A stretch of DNA of 64,000 nucleotides from Heterodera schachtii. Lineage: Eukaryota > Nematoda > Chromadorea > Rhabditida > Heteroderidae. The stretch covers positions 482,760-546,759 of the forward strand of contig SIJG01000093.1 in the NCBI GenBank assembly GCA_023374025.1, written 5' to 3'. The notes beneath the pieces are model-generated. The model saw only the letters and a list, made by a program, of their open reading frames with translations, was not told the DNA's origin and did not search any database. Below are positions 19,598-30,970 of this stretch, one piece after another (the first letter of the stretch is position 1; each line of letters opens with the position of its first letter). The translations under genes and the position numbers were made by a program.

Positions 19598-22092
19598 ATG
19601 AGCAACTCTGGGAATGAAGCAAAGCGAAAGCGCAAGGAATGGCGCCAGGAGCGCGCTCAAAAAGGCGGTTCAACACCAAAAAGTGAAGAAAATTGACCAA
19701 AATTAATTTTATTTTAAAAACACTGCATTTTCCAGGGCTAAAGCAGACCGAAGCCGTGACAACACCAGACGGAGAGGGGACATCGACCCAAGAGGCCGAA
19801 AGTGGACCATCAACGTCAGCTTTGGACCTTCGTAAGTCAAAAAAGTCACTATTTTAGAAGCAAAAATTAAATTAAGGCCCGCGTTCAAGCCCAAGGCCAT
19901 TGTCAGCGACTCCGATCAGACGCCATGAGCGCGTCCGTTCAAAAACTGCCGACAAAGCAACACACATGGATTTGACAACTGCCGATAAAGGAACACACAT
20001 GGATTTGACAACGATGGACAAGGCAACGGACGTGGATTTGGCTTATGAGGACGCCGCGACACAAACCGAGCAATTGGACAAACAGTTGAAGGAGCAGGAA
20101 CAAGCGATCATCTTTCTTCGACAGCAGGCCGCAACAGAGACGCACTGATCGACGATCTGCGCCGTCAATTGGAACATCAGGTGGAGAAGGACCCGCCGAC
20201 AAGTAAATTCTGCACAATTTTAGAACCACATTTAGCATATAAATTGTCTTTAGCATCCACACGGCGCAAAAAGAATGCGGCTACATTGGAGCAGACTTCG
20301 CGGCGAAATCTGGCGAAGAAAATCGCTGATGTGATCGATCTAGATCGGTCGCGGTCAGTGAGCAGATGTTCGCTGCAAACTCTACATCGTGAAGTACGCC
20401 ACAAATTCGGACACTACACACCGATGAAGAAGGAACAACTCCGACAACAACAAACAATCCATGAAGAAGATGGGTTGCTTCTGCTGTCACAGCTCGGGAC
20501 TCAAAAAGCATATGAGAGGATGAAGGCACTTTTGCGTCTGATCGGCGGAAAATTTGATGTTTTCCCTCCATTGAAAAAAGTAAAAATGTTTATTTTAATT
20601 TAAAAAAATGGTTTTTTTGGGTGATCAAAATCAAAAAGGAGACGCCTCATGGAATTGGATTTTTTTGTTCCGACATTGCCGGAGCACTGGAATTCAGATT
20701 GTCCGCGGCCAAGGACAATCTGATCAACTTCAGATCGGACGAATTGATATTAAAATTGAGCGGCGACAATGGCCAAGGCTTCACAAAAATAACCATTTCC
20801 TTGCCCCATGTGGCGCATGCGAATTCTCCGGCCAACAACTTCATCGTGGCAGCATTCCCCGCAAAGGACAAAAGGGAAAATTTGAGTAAATTCTGCGGCG
20901 ACATTTGGAAACAGATCGACCAATTAAATGAAATTGCGGGCAAAAAAATCAAATTGTAAATTAATAAATTTTGTTCTGAAATAAACTCATTTTCAGGTTT
21001 TTCGGCGGTGATCTGAGCTTCTTGTGGGCAATTATTGGACACTGCGGTTCAGCAGTTACGACATTTCCCTCACCTGTTTGCGATTGTCGCCGGGACCAAT
21101 TGCTGGACTTGGAAAAATGCAAAATTAGAACGACGGAGGAAACGGTGAAGCAAGCTGAGCAGTTTGGACGGCTCGTGGAAAGTGGAGAGAAGCCAACTAT
21201 TGCTGCTCGAGCGTTGACCATGGGAATCGTCGATGAGCCAATTTTGCGATCAATCGAATTTGACCGGATAATTATGGCACCTTTTCACGTCTTCCAGGGC
21301 ATTGGAAATGCTTCGATCAGAGAGCTCGAAGGATCAACGGAAAGCGCGGAAATTGCGAACGAATTCTTCAGAAGCATCCGGGCCAGGAGGGAAGCGTTCA
21401 GAAAAAAGGACATGACGGGAAACTCCATCAGAAAAGTTCTGATTCATGCGGACCAATTGGAGAGGCGTTACTCCGCTGAATGGCCACAAATCATTTGCCA
21501 AACCCTGGGACATTTGGCAAAGATACAAACTTTTACAAAAGTCCTTTTTTATTTGGTTTCTTTGAAAATTAAAAATAAATTTAAGGCCCAGCCCCTGTCG
21601 CCACGGGATTTGGACGAATTGGAAACGTCGATTGATCAATTTCGGACATTTCTCAACGATCAGCCACGGATGCGCACATTGCTCGCCTTAATACCTAAAG
21701 TCCACTTGCTGTTGAACCATTTTGTGCCCTTCGCCCGACAACACCAATTTTTGGCACTTTTGGACGAGCAGGGTCACAAAAGATTTTGAAGTTTAAGCCT
21801 TCAATTTTTTAGGTGATGAAGCATTGCATTCGGTATGGAGGCGGTTGGAACAGCTTTGGAAAACAATGCCCGACGAAGAACAAATGCGACAATTGTTGGA
21901 ACATCATTTTGTGTCAAATTGGCTTCTCGACACAGGAAAAATTGACGAAATGAAGCGGGTCAGTTTGGTGAAAATTGGGTTCAAAATCAAATTCCCATGC
22001 TTAAGGACCGTGAAGAACAACAAGAAGAAATTGGTGACCGACGGGAGACGGACGAAGAAAGCAACGAAGAAGAACAATTCGATGTTGAATAA
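19598..22092 (+). CDS. Transposase-like protein, eight or more exons, one frameshift
   Basis: Exons 19598-19682, 19736-19831, 19877-20202, 20254-20579, 20639-20955, 20997-21772 (with a likely 45-nt in-frame intron 21541-21585), 21813-21958 and 22006-22092; about 700 residues. Basic N-terminus (EAKRKRKEWRQERAQKGG), repeats of T(H/D)MDLTT with a coiled coil, then conserved-looking blocks: KLSGDNGQGF, FFGGDLSFLWAIIGHCGS, APFHVFQGIGN, LDEQGDEALHSVWRRLE, and an acidic tail. The three acidic positions (Asp, Asp, Glu) in an RNase-H-like order suggest a DDE enzyme; this is inference. Phases agree at every junction except that exon 3 is one base off: near 20125 the frame must shift for RDALIDDLRRQLEHQVE to follow. 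So nearly intact. Confidence 0.75.
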
Positions 22093-22225
22093 ACAAAGTT
22101 GGATAAAAGGTTTTTTCTTTGTTTTTACAGAATATAAAATTAAAAAAAAATCCTAAGCTTCTTTGAAAACCGTGTTATCATTTCACATATATTTATTTCC
22201 CTTAAAACCTCAAAATACAGCTAAA

Positions 22226-22290
22226 ACATGCACTGGATTCGAACCTGAGACCCCCCTTTTGCTGACTAACTCACAGACCACTCCGACGAA
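22226..22290 (-). repeat. tRNA-like segment in transposon
   Basis: On the minus strand GGAGTGGTCTGTGAGTTAG resembles an A box and AGGTTCGAATCC is a perfect B-box core. The stems do not pair as in a working tRNA. It is a candidate RNA polymerase III internal promoter or a tRNA-derived remnant, close to the right TIR of the transposon. Confidence 0.45.
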
Positions 22291-22545
22291 AAAACCAACT
22301 TATTTGCGCTTGGAGCCCAAAATTGACTCGCCGTGTAAAAGTTTTCAAAAATAAATTGTGATTCTGAGCCAAAGTCCGAAATAAGGACAAATCTTACAAA
22401 CAAGGACATTTTTATTGTGTAAGATTTGGACCCTCCAAATAAGAACAAATCTTATAAATAAGGACAGATCGCACCCCTGGTATAAAATCCAATTTTTTCA
22501 GCGTATAGGCAAAAGTACCCCCGCTGGACTCGCTTCTCCCCCTTC

Positions 22546-22785
22546 ATGGCACGGCACCGGCAAAAGGTAGTGGAAAAGCATTCGACGGAAGGGGAAGATG
22601 GACGGAATAGGCACTTACAATGCACTTCAGCAAAACCAAATTCGATTTTCGCATCACATTTAATTTGTTTTTTAGAGAAGTGCTTTTGTGAGCCGTGCGA
22701 GTGCGGCGCCGATTGCATGTGTGGACAAAAAACGACACCGAAGAATGGGTCGGATGGTTGTGATAAGAAGAAGAGCAAAAAATAG
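22546..22785 (+). CDS. Cysteine-rich, metallothionein-like small protein
   Basis: Open frame of 79 residues starting MARHRQKVVEKHS. The C-terminal half, KCFCEPCECGADCMCG, has three C-x-C pairs, followed by a Lys-rich tail ending CDKKKSKK-stop. C-x-C clusters are typical of metallothioneins, which bind Zn, Cu or Cd through thiolates. A good acceptor (tttgttttttag, ending 22675) directly precedes the Cys block, so the true 5' part may be spliced from elsewhere and the first 40 residues may be intronic. A polyadenylation signal AATAAA follows at 22834-22839. I cannot confirm the start. Confidence 0.45.
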   Translation: MARHRQKVVEKHSTEGEDGRNRHLQCTSAKPNSIFASHLICFLEKCFCEPCECGADCMCGQKTTPKNGSDGCDKKKSKK

Positions 22786-22967
22786 TTAAAATATATAATT
22801 TTGAACCTTTCATTTTCAAATGCTAATTGATACAATAAACATTATAAGATTGACTGATTTCAAATGATAATGGAGAGAGGCAAAACGCACTCCCATTACC
22901 CCACCACTCTCTCCTATCCTTTCCCTTCCCTTCCTCCAAATTAATTTGAACTTTGAACACCACCTTT

Positions 22968-23370
22968 TTTTCGAAACTTTTTTATGGTTCCTAAAGTCAT
23001 GAAAACCTGTTTCCAAGGGTCTTTGGGGTCGCTGATCACGAATCCGGTTTCCATTTCGACCAATTCCGAACCCCGTACCCGAATTCGAACCAAAAGTCGA
23101 AAATTCAAATTTTCTATTTTGCATTTTTTGTCTAAAAATGGTTTAAACAATCTTTTATTGAATCATTAATGCGTTTTAGTTCATTTCCGTGTATTTAAAT
23201 TAAGTTTTATACATACAAAAATATGAAAATAGAAAAATTTGAATTTTCAACTTTTTGTTCGGATTTTGGTCCGGGGTTCGGAATTGGCCGAAATGGAGGT
23301 CGGATTCATGATCAGTGACCCCCAAAAACCTTGGAAATAGGTTTTCATGACTTTTGAAATCATAAAAGAT
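22968..23370. repeat. Foldback repeat, gatcacgaatcc family
   Basis: Left arm 22968-23120 and right arm about 23220-23370 are inverted copies, sharing gatcacgaatcc...ccatttcg and caattccgaacccc blocks. The same sequence occurs in the insertion 59101-59418 and, as single arms, at 13640-13720 and 62150-62250. A dispersed family with no coding capacity. Confidence 0.7.
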
Positions 23371-23941
23371 TTTCGAAAAAAGCGGGGGGGGGGGGGGAAG
23401 CACAGTATTATTACCCAAAAACCATCATTCATTTTCTATTTATTTGGAACGCTTAAGAGAAAACAAAAGTTCCTATAGTGTTTGGTTCTCTGGTCGGTTT
23501 TATGCGTCCCATGAATAGGGCCCGGATTTTTAGGAGCGAAAAAGAGTGAAAATCGGAAAAATTTTCGAAAAAAAATCCTAGGGGTTGGGAAATTAAAAAA
23601 TTTTTTTTTAGTTCGCCTATTGGAAAGAGCACAAAATGCTCTGCAATATGCAAAAGATCTCAGATCGCTACGAATTACATCCGCTAAGATATGGGCACTT
23701 CAATTTTTGTCTAAAAAAGTACGGTAGTTCATAAGAAAATAGTGCATTATACGGTAGAAATGATCAGGGGTGAAGATATGTTAGCATGAATTGTTCCACA
23801 TTTTTCTGTGCTCTCAAATTTGAGATTCAAAAAGTGGTGTTAAACATTTGCACCACTGAATATGGGGTATGGTACACAATGTCAATTGTAATTCGGGCTT
23901 GAACTCAACTGTAATTCGGGCTTGAACCTATATTTTGGTTA
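23371..23941. other. Intergenic, no gene seen
   Basis: A 15-G run (about 23384-23398), then AT-rich sequence without supported exons. It includes a short direct repeat of the phrase gtaattcgggcttgaac (about 23888 and 23912). Confidence 0.5.
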
Positions 23942-23949
23942 ATGATTAG

Positions 23950-24623
23950 TAGGGTTTGTAATTATATGCACATGCATATTTTTTTCCTGGAACGTGGGAG
24001 GTCTGAAATGCACGAAAAACATGTTTTTAGCTTGTTTTGAAGCTTCTAGGATGACTTTCCATATGCATATTTTGCATATTTGTGCATATTTCGCGATTTA
24101 TGTGCATATTTGCATATTTGTGCATATTTTGGCATTTCGTGCATATTTTATGTGCATATTTTGGCATTTTTCCAAAAAACCTCTAATAGAACGGCCCCAA
24201 ACAGACAAATTGGCCTTTTTGACCTCAAAAACCGGAAAATTTTCCAAAAAAATAATTTTTTAGCAAAATTTTCACGAAAAATATTGAATAAATCTAAATT
24301 TTCTCAAAAAATGGTTAATTTATGTCAAAAATAAGCAAAAAAAGCAAAATTTCGCTTTTTGTATTGATTTTTCGCTAAAAATGAGTAAATTTTAGCTTTA
24401 TCATCTTTTTTTCTCCTAAAATGATTTTTAATACCACATTTAGCCATTTTTGAAGATTTTACTTTATATTTAACAAATTTTAAAGAAATTTTGAAAATTT
24501 TGCCCTAAATTTGGAAAAATTTATGTGCATATTTTTCACTTTTTATATGCATATTTTGCAATTTTTGGTGCATATTTCATGCGCATATTTTAAGATTTTA
24601 TGTGCATATAATTACAAACCCTA
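23950..24623. mobile_element. hAT-like element, gcatatttg family
   Basis: 674 bp, starting TAGGGTTTGTAATTATATGC and ending with its inverted copy ATAATTACAAACCCTA. Perfect 8-bp duplication ATGATTAG (23942-23949 and 24624-24631). Dense arrays of tgcatattt motifs lie just inside both ends (24060-24165 and 24522-24607). No transposase and no hairpin module. Confidence 0.9.
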
Positions 24624-24705
24624 ATGATTAGTATCATTCGAAAGCTAAGGGTCCATAAATTTAACTATTTTTTGCTTTTCAAAACCGCTTTTTTTTGCGA
24701 TTGTG

Positions 24706-27700
24706 ATTTTCCGCAGCTCTTACGGTAATGGAAAAAATTTTGAAGAGGCTCTGCGGAACGGATTAGCATCGTGGATACGAGATAGAAAATTGTCCTAAAA
24801 AGAGATGGCCATTTTTCTGAGAATTAATTCACAATTTCCGCAGCTCTTGCGGTAATGGAAAAAATTTTGAAGAGGCTCTGCGGAACGGATTAGCATCGGG
24901 GTTACGAGATAGAAAATTGTCCTAAAAAGAGATGGCCATTTTTCTGAGAATTAATTCACAATTTCCGCAGCTCTTGCGGTAATGGAAAAATTTTTGAAGA
25001 GGCTCTGCGGAACGGATTAGCATCGGGGTTACGAGATAGAAAATTGTCCTAAAAAGAGATGGCCATTTTTCTGAGAATTAATTCACAATTTCCGCAGCTC
25101 TTGCGGTAATGGAAAAATTTTGAAGAGGCTCTGCGGAACGGATTAGCATCGGGGTTACGAGATAGAAAATTGTCCTAAAAAGAGATGGCCATTTTTCTGA
25201 GAATTAATTCACAATTTCCGCAGCTCTTACGGTAATGGAAAAAATTTTGAAGAGGCTCTGCGGAACGGATTAGCATCGGGGTTACGAGATAGAAAATTGT
25301 CCTAAAAAGAGATGGCCATTTTTCTGAGAATTAATTCACAATTTCCGCAGCTCTTACGGTAATGGAAAAAATTTTGAAGAGGCTCTGCGGAACGGATTAG
25401 CATCGGGGTTACGAGATAGAAAATTGTCCTAAAAAGAGATGGCCATTTTTCTGAGAATTAATTCACAATTTCCGCAGCTCTTGCGGTAATGGAAAAATTT
25501 TTGAAGAGGCTCTGCGGAACGGATTAGCATCGGGGTTACGAGATAGAAAATTGTCCTAAAAAGAGATAGCCATTTTTCTGAGAATTAATTCACAATTTCC
25601 GCAGCTCTTACGGTAATGGAAAAAATTTTGAAGAGGCTCTGCGGAACGGATTAGCATCGGGGTTACGAGATAGAAAATTGTCCTAAAAAGAGATGGCCAT
25701 TTTTCTGAGAATTAATTCACAATTTCCGCAGCTCTTACGGTAATGGAAAAAATTTTGAAGAGGCTCTGCGGAACGGATTAGCATCGGGGTTACGAGATAG
25801 AAAATTGTCCTAAAAAGAGATGGCCATTTTTCTGAGAATTAATTCACAATTTCCGCAGCTCTTGCGGTAATGGAAAAAATTTTGAAGAGGCTCTCCGGAA
25901 CGGATTAGCATCGGGGTTACGAGATAGAAAATTGTCCTAAAAAGAGATGGCCATTTTTCTGAGAATTAATTCACAATTTCCGCAGCTCTTGCGGTAATGG
26001 AAAAATTTTGAAGAGGCTCTGCGGAACGGATTAGCATCGGGGTTACGAGATAGAAAATTGTCCTAAAAAGAGATGGCCATTTTTCTGAGAATTAATTCAC
26101 AATTTCCGCAGCTCTTGCGGTAATGGAAAAAATTTTGAAGAGGCTCTGCGGAACGGATTAGCATCGGGGTTACGAGATAGAAAATTGTCCTAAAAAGAGA
26201 TGGCCATTTTTCTGAGAATTAATTCACAATTTCCGCAGCTCTTGCGGTAATGGAAAAAATTTTGAAGAGGCTCTGCAGGAACGGATTAGCATCGGGGTTA
26301 CGAGATAGAAAATTGTCCTAAAAAGAGATGGCCATTTTTCTGAGAATTAATTCACAATTTCCGCAGCTCTTACGGTAATGGAAAAATTTTGAAGAGGCTC
26401 TGCGGAACGGATTAGCATCGGGGTTACGAGATAGAAAATTGTCCTAAAAAGAGATGGCCATTTTTCTGAGAATTAATTCACAATTTCCGCAGCTCTTGCG
26501 GTAATGGAAAAAATTTTGAAGAGGCTCTGCGGAACGGATTAGCATCGGGGTTACGAGATAGAAAATTGTCCTAAAAAGAGATGGCCATTTTTCTGAGAAT
26601 TAATTCACAATTTCCGCAGCTCTTACGGTAATGGAAAAAATTTTGAAGAGGCTCTGCGGAACGGATTAGCATCGGGGTTACGAGATAGAAAATTGTCCTA
26701 AAAAGAGATGGCCATTTTTCTGAGAATTAATTCACAATTTCCGCAGCTCTTACGGTAATGGAAAAAATTTTGAAGAGGCTCTGCGGAACGGATTAGCATC
26801 GGGGTTACGAGATAGAAAATTGTCCTAAAAAGAGATGGCCATTTTTCTGAGAATTAATTCACAATTTCCGCAGCTCTTGCGGTAATGGAAAAAATTTTGA
26901 AGAGGCTCTGCAGGAACGGATTAGCATCGGGGTTACGAGATAGAAAATTGTCCTAAAAAAAGATAGCCATTTTTCTGAGAATTAATTCACAATTTCCGCA
27001 GCTCTTGCGGTAATGGAAAAATTTTGAAGAGGCTCTGCGGAACGGATTAGCATCGGGGTTACGAGATAGAAAATTGTCCTAAAAAGAGATGGCCATTTTT
27101 CTGAGAATTAATTCACAATTTCCGCAGCTCTTGCGGTAATGGAAAAAATTTTGAAGAGGCTCTGCGGAACGGATTAGCATCGGGGTTACGAGATAGAAAA
27201 TTGTCCTAAAAAGAGATGGCCATTTTTCTGAGAATTAATTCACAATTTCCGCAGCTCTTGCGGTAATGGAAAAAATTTTGAAGAGGCTCTCCGGAACGGA
27301 TTAGCATCGGGGTTACGAGATAGAAAATTGTCCTAAAAAGAGATAGCCATTTTTCTGAGAATTAATTCACAATTTCCGCAGCTCTTGCGGTAATGGAAAA
27401 ATTTTTGAAGAGGCTCTGCGGAACGGATTAGCATCGGGGTTACGAGATAGAAAATTGTCCTAAAAAGAGATGGCCATTTTTCTGAGAATTAATTCACAAT
27501 TTCCGCAGCTCTTGCGGTAATGGAAAAAATTTTGAAGAGGCTCTGCGGAACGGATTAGCATCGGGGTTACGAGATAGAAAATTGTCCTAAAAAGAGATAG
27601 CCATTTTTCTGAGAATTAATTCACAATTTCCGCAGCTCTTGCGGTAATGGAAAAAATTTTGAAGAGGCTCTGCGGAACGGATTAGCATCGGGGTTACGAG

Positions 27701-30700
27701 ATAGAAAATTGTCCTAAAAAGAGATGGCCATTTTTCTGAGAATTAATTCACAATTTCCGCAGCTCTTGCGGTAATGGAAAAAATTTTGAAGAGGCTCTGC
27801 GGAACGGATTAGCATCGGGGTTACGAGATAGAAAATTGTCCTAAAAAGAGATGGCCATTTTTCTGAGAATTAATTCACAATTTCCGCAGCTCTTGCGGTA
27901 ATGGAAAAAATTTTGAAGAGGCTCTGCGGAACGGATTAGCATCGGGGTTACGAGATAGAAAATTGTCCTAAAAAGAGATGGCCATTTTTCTGAGAATTAA
28001 TTCACAATTTCCGCAGCTCTTGCGGTAATGGAAAAAATTTTGAAGAGGCTCTGCGGAACGGATTAGCATCGGGGTTACGAGATAGAAAATTGTCCTAAAA
28101 AGAGATAGCCATTTTTCTGAGAATTAATTCACAATTTCCGCAGCTCTTGCGGTAATGGAAAAAATTTTGAAGAGGCTCTGCGGAACGGATTAGCATCGGG
28201 GTTACGAGATAGAAAATTGTCCTAAAAAGAGATGGCCATTTTTCTGAGAATTAATTCACAATTTCCGCAGCTCTTGCGGTAATGGAAAAAATTTTGAAGA
28301 GGCTCTGCGGAACGGATTAGCATCGGGGTTACGAGATAGAAAATTGTCCTAAAAAGAGATGGCCATTTTTCTGAGAATTAATTCACAATTTCCGCAGCTC
28401 TTACGGTAATGGAAAAAATTTTGAAGAGGCTCTGCGGAACGGATTAGCATCGGGGTTACGAGATAGAAAATTGTCCTAAAAAGAGATGGCCATTTTTCTG
28501 AGAATTAATTCACAATTTCCGCAGCTCTTGCGGTAATGGAAAAAATTTTGAAGAGGCTCTGCGGAACGGATTAGCATCGGGGTTACGAGATAGAAAATTG
28601 TCCTAAAAAGAGATGGCCATTTTTCTGAGAATTAATTCACAATTTCCGCAGCTCTTGCGGTAATGGAAAAAATTTTGAAGAGGCTCTGCGGAACGGATTA
28701 GCATCGGGGTTACGAGATAGAAAATTGTCCTAAAAAGAGATAGCCATTTTTCTGAGAATTAATTCACAATTTCCGCAGCTCTTGCGGTAATGGAAAAAAT
28801 TTTGAAGAGGCTCTGCGGAACGGATTAGCATCGGGGTTACGAGATAGAAAATTGTCCTAAAAAGAGATAGGCCATTTTTCTGAGAATTAATTCACAATTT
28901 CCGCAGCTCTTGCGGTAATGGAAAAAATTTTGAAGAGGCTCTGCGGAACGGATTAGCATCGGGGTTACGAGATAGAAAATTGTCCTAAAAAGAGATAGGC
29001 CATTTTTCTGAGAATTAATTCACAATTTCCGCAGCTCTTGCGGTAATGGAAAAAATTTTGAAGAGGCTCTGCGGAACGGATTAGCATCGGGGTTACGAGA
29101 TAGAAAATTGTCCTAAAAAGAGATAGCCATTTTTCTGAGAATTAATTCACAATTTCCGCAGCTCTTGCGGTAATGGAAAAAATTTTGAAGAGGCTCTGCG
29201 GAACGGATTAGCATCGGGGTTACGAGATAGAAAATTGTCCTAAAAAGAGATGGCCATTTTTCTGAGAATTAATTCACAATTTCCGCAGCTCTTGCGGTAA
29301 TGGAAAAATTTTGAAGAGGCTCTGCGGAACGGATTAGCATCGGGGTTACGAGATAGAAAATTGTCCTAAAAAGAGATAGCCATTTTTCTGAGAATTAATT
29401 CACAATTTCCGCAGCTCTTACGGTAATGGAAAAAATTTTGAAGAGGCTCTGCGGAACGGATTAGCATCGGGGTTACGAGATAGAAAATTGTCCTAAAAAG
29501 AGATAGCCATTTTTCTGAGAATTAATTCACAATTTCCGCAGCTCTTGCGGTAATGGAAAAAATTTTGAAGAGGCTCTGCGGAACGGATTAGCATCGGGGT
29601 TACGAGATAGAAAATTGTCCTAAAAAGAGATGGCCATTTTTCTGAGAATTAATTCACAATTTCCGCAGCTCTTGCGGTAATGGAAAAAATTTTGAAGAGG
29701 CTCTGCGGAACGGATTAGCATCGGGGTTACGAGATAGAAAATTGTCCTAAAAAGAGATGGCCATTTTTCTGAGAATTAATTCACAATTTCCGCAGCTCTT
29801 GCGGTAATGGAAAAAATTTTGAAGAGGCTCTGCGGAACGGATTAGCATCGGGGTTACGAGATAGAAAATTGTCCTAAAAAGAGATGGCCATTTTTCTGAG
29901 AATTAATTCACAATTTCCGCAGCTCTTGCGGTAATGGAAAAAATTTTGAAGAGGCTCTGCGGAACGGATTAGCATCGGGGTTACGAGATAGAAAATTGTC
30001 CTAAAAAGAGATGGCCATTTTTCTGAGAATTAATTCACAATTTCCGCAGCTCTTGCGGTAATGGAAAAAATTTTGAAGAGGCTCTGCGGAACGGATTAGC
30101 ATCGGGGTTACGAGATAGAAAATTGTCCTAAAAAGAGATAGCCATTTTTCTGAGAATTAATTCACAATTTCCGCAGCTCTTGCGGTAATGGAAAAATTTT
30201 GAAGAGGCTCTGCGGAACGGATTAGCATCGGGGTTACGAGATAGAAAATTGTCCTAAAAAGAGATGGCCATTTTTCTGAGAATTAATTCACAATTTCCGC
30301 AGCTCTTACGGTAATGGAAAAATTTTGAAGAGGCTCTGCGGAACGGATTAGCATCGGGGTTACGAGATAGAAAATTGTCCTAAAAAGAGATAGCCATTTT
30401 TCTGAGAATTAATTCACAATTTCCGCAGCTCTTGCGGTAATGGAAAAAATTTTGAAGAGGCTCTGCGGAACGGATTAGCATCGGGGTTACGAGATAGAAA
30501 ATTGTCCTAAAAAGAGATAGGCCATTTTTCTGAGAATTAATTCACAATTTCCGCAGCTCTTGCGGTAATGGAAAAATTTTGAAGAGGCTCTGCGGAACGG
30601 ATTAGCATCGGGGTTACGAGATAGAAAATTGTCCTAAAAAGAGATGGCCATTTTTCTGAGAATTAATTCACAATTTCCGCAGCTCTTGCGGTAATGGAAA

Positions 30701-30970
30701 AATTTTGAAGAGGCTCTGCGGAACGGATTAGCATCGGGGTTACGAGATAGAAAATTGTCCTAAAAAAGATAGCCATTTTTCTGAGAATTAATTCACAATT
30801 TCCGCAGCTCTTGCGGTAATGGAAAAATTTTTGAAGAGGCTCTGCGGAACGGATTAGCATCGGGGTTGCGATATAGAAAATTGTCCTAAAAAAGATAGCC
30901 ATTTTTCTGAGAATTAATTCACAATTTCCGCAGCTCTTGCGGTAATGGAAAAATTTTGAAGAGGCTCTGG
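24706..30970. repeat. Satellite array 1, 127-bp unit, about 49 copies
   Basis: A head-to-tail array of a 127-bp unit, very homogeneous (mostly single-base and A-run length differences). Each unit contains the perfect dyad CCGCA-GCTCT-TGCGG, broken in some copies by a g-to-a change (CTTACGG). The first copy is slightly diverged (atcgtggatacg against atcggggttacg) and the last is cut at gaagaggctctgg, where array 2 begins without spacer. No function is encoded; open frames inside are by-products of repetition. Confidence 0.98.

Larger units (their letters stand above)
19275..22335 (+). mobile_element. DNA transposon with 39-bp perfect TIRs and full transposase
   Basis: The terminal inverted repeats are 19275-19313 and 22297-22335, identical over 39 bases, with outer end CACGGCGAGTCAATTTTGGG. 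The target duplication is TAAA (19271-19274 and 22336-22339). A CAC end with a 4-bp duplication recalls Chapaev of the CMC group, but the transposase does not let me place it. It carries an eight-exon gene and, next to the right TIR, a tRNA-like segment. It lies just beyond the point where the galectin-like fragment loses similarity. Confidence 0.88.

Noticed and set aside
22376..22482. Right end ATCGCACCCCTG resembling the CAGGGGTGCGAT terminus of the hAT element at 54016
   Set aside because: No left terminus and no target duplication could be found; at most a fragment.
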